From Lytechinus variegatus (lineage: Eukaryota > Echinodermata > Echinoidea > Temnopleuroida > Toxopneustidae): a stretch of 64,000 bases of DNA. The position numbers were made by a program, and so were the translations under genes. Numbering within the stretch: position 1 is the first letter of the stretch; each line of letters starts with the position of its first letter. Shown here piece after piece: positions 56,581 through 64,000 of this stretch. The stretch spans positions 4,265,216-4,329,215 of the forward strand of contig NC_054752.1 of assembly GCF_018143015.1 (NCBI RefSeq), in the 5' to 3' direction. The notes under the pieces are model-generated. The model saw only the letters and a program-made list of their open reading frames with translations. It was not told the origin of the DNA and searched no databases.

Positions 56581-57070
56581 TAAAGGGGAAGGTCATCCTG
56601 AAGATAAGTTTGTTGTAGAAATAATAGTAAAAACAAATATTGGTGAAGGTCTGAGAAAAATCCGTTAAGGATTATGAAAGTTGAAAAAAATCTAAGCTTT
56701 TGATTTTTGACGTCATAAACGAGCAGCTCTCCCCAAAATACATATATTGTATTAATTTCTTTTTTATTATGGCTCCTGATAACATATTTTTGTTTTCTAT
56801 TCATGATAAGAGTGTGAAATTATTTTTCTATTGTTATTCAAAAGATATAGTAAAAACCACTTTTAATTTTCTTAGAAATTGACATTTCATTGATGTTTAA
56901 ATTACCATTTGCTATGAAGGAATGCTGCGCCAATAGGACGTAACAAAATAATTAAAATTCTAATAACTTTTTTTTACGGATTTTTCTCAAACATTCGACA
57001 ATATTTTTTAAATATTCATTTTTTGTTATTTTTACAATAAAAGTTTTGTCAGGGTGAACTTCCCCTTTAA
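56581..57070. mobile_element. Kolobok-like MITE with TTAA target duplication
   Basis: TTAA then AGGGGAAGGTCATCCTGA at the left and TCAGGGTGAACTTCCCCT then TTAA at the right. About 490 bp, no coding capacity. The TTAA duplication and AGGG start fit Kolobok. Confidence 0.65.
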
Positions 57071-57384
57071 ATCCAGGGTTGAATTTGACCATTTCATGGT
57101 TAATGTGTGGAATTTGCCATTTTGGCCGAAGCAAACGCGAACGTCATGGAACCCCCCAAAAGAATCAAAATCAATAGATGTGAAATAATGAAATGAATGC
57201 TATAGGGAAGAGTCTGTTTCTTCGCAACGGTTGTAGAGCAGAAGTGCATGGGCCAAATAATCAAAATTATAATATAGCATTTAGAGTGCACCATATCCAA
57301 TTTCCTCTTCAGAGGGGCATAGAAAATAATCATAGAGAAGGGGGGGGGGGCTTATTTCGAATGTGATGAAAAAAGGGGCCTATT

Positions 57385-57882
57385 GCCCGTATTCTAAAGT
57401 CAGGTTTAAGTTAGACCATGGACTAACTCTTTGCTAAAATTATGGGAAGTCAAATATGTATACATCGTATGCCGCTCATATTTACAGTGCTTTTTTCCAA
57501 TTCTTTATGGTGAAGACAACTATCTTATTCATCTTCCCCAGAAAATTAGGAGTTATTCGAGACTGAAATGAGCTAATAAATATGATAATAACGTTTAATT
57601 TACCCAGGGTAGCCACTTCAATCATAAGACTGCTCTTTCGGCGGGCACTGCATAACATAATATGTTATTGTTACCCTTCTCAAGTCTAACTGCTGAGCGC
57701 CAAGCAAGAAGGCAGAAGGTCACATTTTTATAAGTATTTGGTAAGACTCTGCCAGGGATCGAACCCACGACCTCCCCTTCATGAGGCGGACGCTCTACCA
57801 CTGAGCCACCATGCCCGGGTATTAATCAACCTCTACAACTTTAAACCAAAGTCTAAATTAAACCTGACTTTAGAATACGGGC
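57385..57882. mobile_element. MITE with GCCCGTATTCTAAAG ends, invaded by a SINE
   Basis: GCCCGTATTCTAAAGTCAGG and CCTGACTTTAGAATACGGGC are perfect inverted ends. A tRNA-derived SINE at 57600-57818 occupies the interior. Confidence 0.75.
57600..57818 (-). mobile_element. tRNA-derived SINE
   Basis: On the minus strand, GTGGCTCAGTGGTAGAGCG (A box) and GGGTTCGATCC (B box) start the head at about 57818. The body ends with AACAATAACATATTATG and GCCCGCCG. The anticodon stem is decayed. Confidence 0.7.
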
Positions 57883-58022
57883 CAATGTCTTAAAGTTGGC
57901 TTTGAACGACTTAAAAGACTCGGCAATGTGTATTGTTGAAGAGAGTGCATTCCACAAATTTGCAGCACTATTAGCAAAAGATTTTTCACCAAATGAGCTC
58001 TTGATTTTACGAGGTGTCAACC
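57883..58022 (-). mobile_element. CR1/L2-type LINE C-terminal fragment
   Basis: The minus strand reads TPRKIKSSFGEKSFANSAAN and LWNALSSTIHIAESFKSFK, the C-terminal pattern of CR1/L2 elements. It lies between two MITEs, so the parent copy has been split. Confidence 0.55.
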
Positions 58023-58024
58023 CG

Positions 58025-58193
58025 GGGGCCGTTTCATAAAGCTGTTCGTAAGTTAAGAGCGACTTTAAGAACGACTGGTGAACCTTTCTTACGCGCTTAA
58101 CCATCACCAGTGAATATACCATTTACCACAAGAAAGAATCATCAGTCGTTCTTAAAGTCGCTCTTAACTTAAGAACACCTTTATGAAACACCC
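58025..58193. mobile_element. MITE family 2, copy 2
   Basis: GGGGCCGTTTCATAAAGC with TTAAGAGCGACTTTAAGAAC at the left and its inverse at the right (TATGAAACACCC). Same family as 6267-6446. Confidence 0.75.
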
Positions 58194-58357
58194 ACCTGGG
58201 GCCAGTTGCATAAAACTTTTTACCTGAGAAAACTCAGGTTGTTTTTTACCGAGTTTTTGCCCTGTGTTAAAGTCAATGGCAGAAACCAGACTAACCTTAG
58301 TTTTCAGATTTTACCAGAGTTTTCTCAGGTAAAAATTTTTATGCAATGGGCCCCAGG
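58194..58357. mobile_element. MITE family 3
   Basis: CCTGGGGCCAGTTGCATAAA and TTATGCAATGGGCCCCAGG are inverted ends, followed inward by ACCTGAGAAAACT and its complement. About 164 bp. Confidence 0.7.
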
Positions 58358-58379
58358 TTTCCGAAGATCTTAAATTCAT

Positions 58380-61300
58380 AGTCCGGCAGCCCAGGAGGTT
58401 TATTCAACCGAAAGCCGGACAAGCAAATGACCCCATAGCTGGATGGCATGGACCTTGAAGTTTACAAAAATGCATTGCTGCCGGGTTCTATGCGTGGTCT
58501 TCCCTCCGAAAGGACGTAATATATGACGTCACTACAAAATGGCCCTATTTCACCAATTTTCAGACTTTCTACACATAGCATGAAGTCAAGGGAGAATATC
58601 TCAGCCAAATCATGCTTGTTTCGTATGAAACTTTCACAATATATTGTTCAAGTAGTGCACAAGAGATATGCAAAATTTCACGAACAGAAATTATTGTTTA
58701 CATATGCAAATTACGTAATGAAATTTGCATATCATTAGTTTTGGAGATTTCTTGCATAAAAAATTGTCGAAAATCGATTCAGAAATTTATTTTCTTTTTT
58801 AGTGTACTTTATTTGATATTTTTCCTCTCAAGCATAATATCATTGTCTTTATCTATATCTCTACTTTAAGAAAATATATAACAGTAATTGAAAAAGACAT
58901 TATAGACTGTGATTTCAGCCCCCTTTCCAATATGGTGCGCACATAGAAATCGTGCGTTTTTGGCCTATTTTCACCATATAGCTGAGGTGGGCGACCGATA
59001 TGCCTACTTTATTAGTGCTTCTTGCATTTTGCATGATATTAAATCTTCCAAACAACATATTTTCATCTTCATTTTGACTCTGGTGATACATCAATGATTT
59101 CAGCACAGATTGATTGCCCATTGGGCAGTCTATAGGCTACGTTTTCAGCCTAGTTTTCAACAACGAACCTATACCATGTAAGACTGCATCGTTGTAGTCG
59201 AGTCGGATAAGAGGTTCCTGTGTACCATCAAAATATTTTTCACTTAATTTTTCAATCAACGTTTTGGTATTTGTCTAAACTGTCTCGTTAATGAATCTTG
59301 ATGTTCCCTTCCCAAAATCGTGTCCAACGGGGTTCAAAATTGATATCTTTGGCGGCCCTCTTGGACTTTTTAAAAATGAAAATCAATTATTTTCATATTT
59401 TATTGCACAGAGTCTGACAATGGGACAATCTTTTAATCAATACGCATTTCTCTATGATTGGGATAGTAGAAATAGATTTAATTCGTTTTCTGATGATATA
59501 TTTTGAAATAAAATTTATCCCGAAATGGGCATGATTTTGGTCAAAAATTTGCATGTGCATTGATTCTATCTGTTCAATCATTAACATCAACAAATATTTC
59601 AAAATACAGCATTCGACACGAGATATAATATACCGATAATACTGTAACGCTTCCTGACAGTATGTATGTCTTTATTTGCTTAGTTAAAGGGCAAATACCA
59701 TTATTACCCATTTATTGGAAAATATGCCACTTTGGAGCCCATATTAAGGCAAAAAACGTTTCTGATATGGAATAAAGCCACTTTCATTCTTTTTAAACTA
59801 CATGGAGATAAGAAGGGTAGAGTTTCCTCTATCTGCTACTAGCATACTGAAGCATACCCACTTCAGGGAGCGTCGAAATCACCCATCCTTTTTCATATTT
59901 TACCTATTTGTGGGAAAATATGCTTTTTCAAGCCCCCATTGAGGCAAAAAGTGTTGCTGCTATGTAGTACGGCCACTTTCATTGTTTTTAAACTATGTGG
60001 AGACAAGAGTAGAGTTTCCCCTATCTGCTACAAAAAAGGTGTGCTGGTACAGCAAAGCCTACCCCCTCTGAGGACTGCTGAAGTTACCGGATAATTATAC
60101 GTATTTTGCCCATTAATGGGAAAATATGCTATTTTCGAGCCCCCATTGGGGCAAAAAGTGATTCTGCTATTTAGTAAAACCACGTTTATTATTTTCAAAC
60201 TATATGGAGATGAAAGAGTAGAGTTTCTTCTATCTGCTACATATAAAGAGGTGTTGGCATATTGGAACATACCCTCTTAGGGGGTCACCAAAATCACCTA
60301 CCCTATTTCATATTTTAATTATTTATGGGAAAATATGCTATTTTCGAGCCCCCATTGAGGCAAAAGGTGTTTCTGCTATGTAGTAAAACTACTCTTATTG
60401 CTTTTAAACTATATGGAGACAAAAGAGTAGAGTTTCCTCTATCTGCTACATATAAAGAGGTGTTGGCATATTGGAACATACCCCCCTTAGGGGGTCACCA
60501 AAATCACCTACCCTATTTCATATTTTAATTATTTATGGGAAAATATTCTATTTTCGAGCCCCCATTGAGGCAAAAGGTGTTTCTGCTATGTGGTAAAACT
60601 ACTCTTATTGCTTTTAAACTATATGGAGACAAAAGAGTAGAGTTTCCTCTATCTGCTACATATAAAGAGGTGTTGGCATATTGGAACATACCCCCCTTAG
60701 GGGGTCACCAAAATCACCTACCCTATTTCATATTTTAATTATTTATGGGAAAATATTCTATTTTCGAGCCCCCATTGAGGCAAAAGGTGTTTCTGCTATG
60801 TGGTAAAACTACTCTTATTGCTTTTAAACTATATGGAGACAAAAGAGTAGACTTTCCTCTATCTGCTACATATAAAGAAGTGCTGGTACAGTAAAGCCTA
60901 CCCCCTTTGGGAACTGCCAAAGTTACCCGCCCCTTTTACGTAATTTGCAAAATCATGGTAAAATGTGCTATTTTCGAGCCCCCATTGAGGCAAAAGGTGT
61001 TTGTGCTACGTAGTAAAACTACTCTTATTGCTTTTAAACTATATGGAGACGAAAGAGTAGAGTTTCCTCTATCTGCTACATATAAAGAGGTGTTGGCATA
61101 TTGGAACATACCATCTTAGGGGGTCACCAAAATCACCTACCCTATTTCATAATCTAACTATTTTTGGGGAAAATATGCTATTTTCGAGCCCCCATTCAGG
61201 CAAAAAGCGTTTCTGCTATATGGTGAAGCCAGTTTCATTCTTTTGAAACTACATGGAATTAAAGGAGTAGACTTTCTTCAATCTGCTGCCACAGCAAAGT

Positions 61301-62449
61301 CTATCCCCTCCGGGGGTTCCGAAAGTCACCCACCCCTTTTCCATATTTTTTCCAATATGGGGAAAATCTGCCAATCTTGGAGCCTCTGAAGAAGGTAGCA
61401 GTCGATGTGCCAGCACTTTTTTTTTACATGTAGCTGATAGAAAAAAATGCCTCTTCTTTTATTTTCAAGTGGTTTCCAAATCAAAGCTAGCTTTACAATA
61501 TAGCAGAAATGCCCTTTTGTCTGAATGGGGGCTCAAACATTGCATTTTTTACAATAAAGAATGAAAATAGACATATGTAACTGATAAAGAAGATCCTACT
61601 TTGTCATCTTTATGTGGTTACAAAACAAAAACAAGGGCTTTACCGCAAGGCAGAAACACTGTTTGCCTCAAAATGACTAATTTTCCGAGAAACTGGCAAG
61701 ATACGAAAAAAAGATTGGGTGACTTTGGCAGCCCCCTGAGGGTTAGGCTTTGCTATGCCCCAATTTCTTTATATGTAGCTGATAGAGAAAAGTGATTTAA
61801 AGGAAAAAATTACATACTCAAAACAAAATTTTACCACATTGGGGGCTCCGAAATGCACGATATCATAATAGTCAAGCTATGGATAATGGTATGATACTGT
61901 ACGTAACATTTTACTGGTTCTTGTGGGACTATGCTTTAAGGTGCCCGAGAGTAATTGCATGCAACATGAAAATGAAGAGCATTGCCTCGAACTTCTATCT
62001 TTTTCAAGAGATTTAATTATCATAAAAATTGCTTTGTGTAGAAAATGCCTTTTACCCTCATACACATGATACAAGTAATACATGCCTTTCTATCAATCGC
62101 TAAGTACGTTATTTTCTGCATGTTAGACACATCAACAAAGGCGATCGGATGCAAGATGAAACAGATAGATGTCAATGCAAATGAACATTTTGGTTCAAAA
62201 TTTTTGATGAATTCTTTTTTTTAATATATTAACCGGACTATTCAGAAAACAATTTCAACCGATTTCTACTATCCAAATCCTAGTGAAATGCGTATTGATT
62301 TAAAATTTCCCATTGTCAGACTTTGTGCAATAAAATATGAAAATAATTGATTTTCATTAAAAAAAGTCCAAGAGGGCCGCCAAAGATATCAATTTTGAAC
62401 TCTGTTGGACACGATTTTGGGAAGGGAACATCAAGATTCATTAACTAGA
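58380..62449 (+). mobile_element. Foldback-type DNA transposon, copy 2 (right arm truncated)
   Basis: From AGTCCGGCAGCCCAGG at 58380 it follows copy 1 almost base for base through the left arm, the monomer array and the inner 200 bp of the right arm. It then stops abruptly at CATTAACTAGA (62449), the position corresponding to 5188 in copy 1. The remaining 0.9 kb of right arm is missing. It probably lies in the first intron of the second GH3-like gene. Confidence 0.8.
59716..61790 (+). repeat. Internal monomer array of foldback copy 2
   Basis: About nine direct monomers (starts near 59716, 59911, 60117, 60327, 60537, 60747, 60957, 61166 and 61363), then inverted monomer sequence, in the same order and with the same variant units as copy 1. 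Conservation of unit order shows the array was copied as a block. Confidence 0.8.
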
Positions 62450-64000
62450 ACTGCAATCGTTTCAGAACGATGTGCATGCATTGACGCCTCTGATTTAATA
62501 GAGGGCAAGAAACAGAAAGAGATAGAAAGAAAACTGTAGATGATATACATTCTCAAAATATTAGAGGACGCTATTTCTTAAAGGAATGGTCACTGATGCG
62601 TAAAACACAGATTATGTGAAATGATACAATTGGCAAACCCTGAAAATATGAGACAAAAATAAATTCAAAGGAAGTTATGGCAATTCAACAATTTTAAGAC
62701 TTTGCAATAGAGGGCGCTATTTCTAAAGTTATGGTCACTAATTATGGATAACATGTCTACCAAATTAGAATGAATTTTGATGAGGAACGGTGGCAGGGGA
62801 GGACTAACAAATATTACATGTTAATCAAATTGGATATTAGCACTTTTTGCTGTCCATAGGAAGTTACATTCTCGAGTAAAATTTTTTAGACCATATTGGC
62901 GGCCCATACGTGGTTGTTGAAAATGTGTGCATTGTGAGCAGTATACCATGTGTTCAGATTGACTTATCTTGAAATTTTCTGTTGTAACCTATGTCGTATT
63001 TGGTATCACTGGAAAGAGTATTCCAATGCGGTGACATTGATACCACTTTTATTTGTGTGGAGGCAATAGACCGGAAGTAAATGCCATATAAAGAAAGACA
63101 TTAAAAATGAAGGTTTTGCACAATAATTTTAAGCTACCGTCAGCAATTTGTTAGCTTCTGTTACAAAACATTAACGAACTGTTTAAGTATATATCAATAC
63201 TCATATCTGCCAAGTTAAAAAGAATAAGCTTCAATAATAAGGAAATAAGAGCAAGTTGAAGTTGTGCTGGCAGTAAAGTGCATTTTTGGGTATTTTGCTG
63301 ATTTTCGGGAGCATTTTTCAGATATTTCGTCAGTTGTAAGGTATATATTTTTTTAAATGGCATGAAAGGGCATATCTTGAAGACCCTAAATCCAAGAAAG
63401 GGTACGGGTTTGGCCATGCATGACGCAATGAGGGGCATTCAAAGGTAAGCGTTTTTGAAACTTTAGAGGGCGCTATTTCAATGACGGAAGATCAATGATG
63501 CGTGAAAACTTAGTAGCATGTATGTTATGATACCGTGATCAATTTCTGAAAGAATGAGCGCAAAATGAATAAAAACACAAAAGTTACGGCCATTTTACGA
63601 TTTTTAGACATTACATTTCAATAAATATGAAGTTTTTGAAGGAAGGCTATTTCGGATTTGAATTTAAGGCATAAAGATGGCATTTTGAAGGTCAAGTTAT
63701 ACGTCGCAGATGATGGAGCAACTCTTGGACTATCTATAGCAATTTGTTAGAAGTCTGTAGCATGCAGGATAACTGAGATATGAAAGAATGAAGAATGGTA
63801 TGCAAATGGACTTGAAATTGACAAAATGGCGCCTGGATGGTCATGCATGAGTGATTTTGGAAAGTGGAAGACGAGAGGCACAACTAGGGATGCTGGACAA
63901 CATGTCTACCAAATTTGGATGAATTTGGATCAGGGACGGAGTCAGGGTAGAGCTAACAAAACCATGTGTTAAACAAATGGGATTTTGGTGGAAGAAGAAG
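62450..64000. repeat. Degenerate repeat region
   Basis: AGAGGGCGCTATTTC recurs near 62560, 62703 and 63465. ACATGTCTACCAAATT with ACGG...CAGGG...GCTAACAAA recurs near 62750 and 63903, a spacing of about 1.15 kb. This points to an old large-unit repeat cut by the window end. No gene recognised. Confidence 0.5.

Noticed and set aside
1-64000. CRISPR arrays, operons or bacterial defence systems
   Set aside because: The sequence is eukaryotic, and the short-repeat arrays seen are transposon-derived or tandem repeats without spacer structure.

Overview
The window looks like an intergenic-to-genic stretch from a marine deuterostome invertebrate, most likely an echinoderm such as a sea urchin. Grounds: spliced genes with small exons and large transposon-filled introns, a spliced animal GH3-family gene, CR1/L2 and Rex1-type LINEs, Penelope-like elements, and a dense population of short inverted-repeat elements. 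No bacterial gene organisation is present. The species assignment is inference.

Host genes. (1) On the minus strand, 7903-21292, I could assemble a complete eight-exon gene for a 650-residue GH3-family (acyl-acid amido synthetase-like) protein. All splice sites are GT/AG, all phases agree, and the three GH3 adenylation motifs are present. (2) On the minus strand, 45001-46086, lies a single-exon GT31 beta-1,3-galactosyltransferase-like gene of 361 residues. (3) On the plus strand at 55244-55358 is a first coding exon closely resembling exon 1 of the GH3 gene, with the same splice phase and a TATA-like box upstream. It is probably the start of a second, divergently transcribed GH3 paralogue whose remaining exons lie beyond the window. 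(4) One tRNA-Gly(UCC)-like gene with a Pol III terminator sits at 41875-41945 (minus).

Mobile DNA makes up most of the rest. Two almost identical copies of a foldback-type element lie at 1129-6070 and 58380-62449. The first has roughly 1.1-kb terminal inverted repeats, and both have an internal array of about nine 209-bp monomers. An older relative lies at 26098-26890. An apparently intact CR1/L2-type LINE (26903-30950, one 1192-residue ORF) carries a 2A-like NPGP motif. A Rex1-like LINE (34577-38239) is interrupted by a hAT-type MITE with an 8-bp target duplication and by a 243-bp tandem duplication. Two Penelope-like element remnants (16025-18475 and about 40610-41460) are present, and the second ends in a foldable hammerhead-ribozyme-like motif. 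A 900-bp solo LTR with a 4-bp target duplication lies at 51125-52024. About twenty MITE-like elements are present, with TTAA, CATTG, 8-bp, 9-bp or 3-bp target duplications where these can be read, plus several LINE 3' fragments, three tRNA-derived SINEs and long (TA)n tracts.

Layout: 1-6450 foldback element and MITEs; 6850-7230 short G-rich repeat; 7903-21292 GH3 gene with transposon-filled introns; 21300-44735 LINEs, MITEs, Penelope remnant and tRNA; 45001-46086 galactosyltransferase; 46500-55000 MITEs, LINE pieces and solo LTR; 55165-55358 promoter and exon 1 of the GH3 paralogue; 55600-64000 MITEs, the second foldback copy and a degenerate repeat array. The host genes show no operon-like link. 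The only evident relationship is the inverted GH3 pair flanking the galactosyltransferase.
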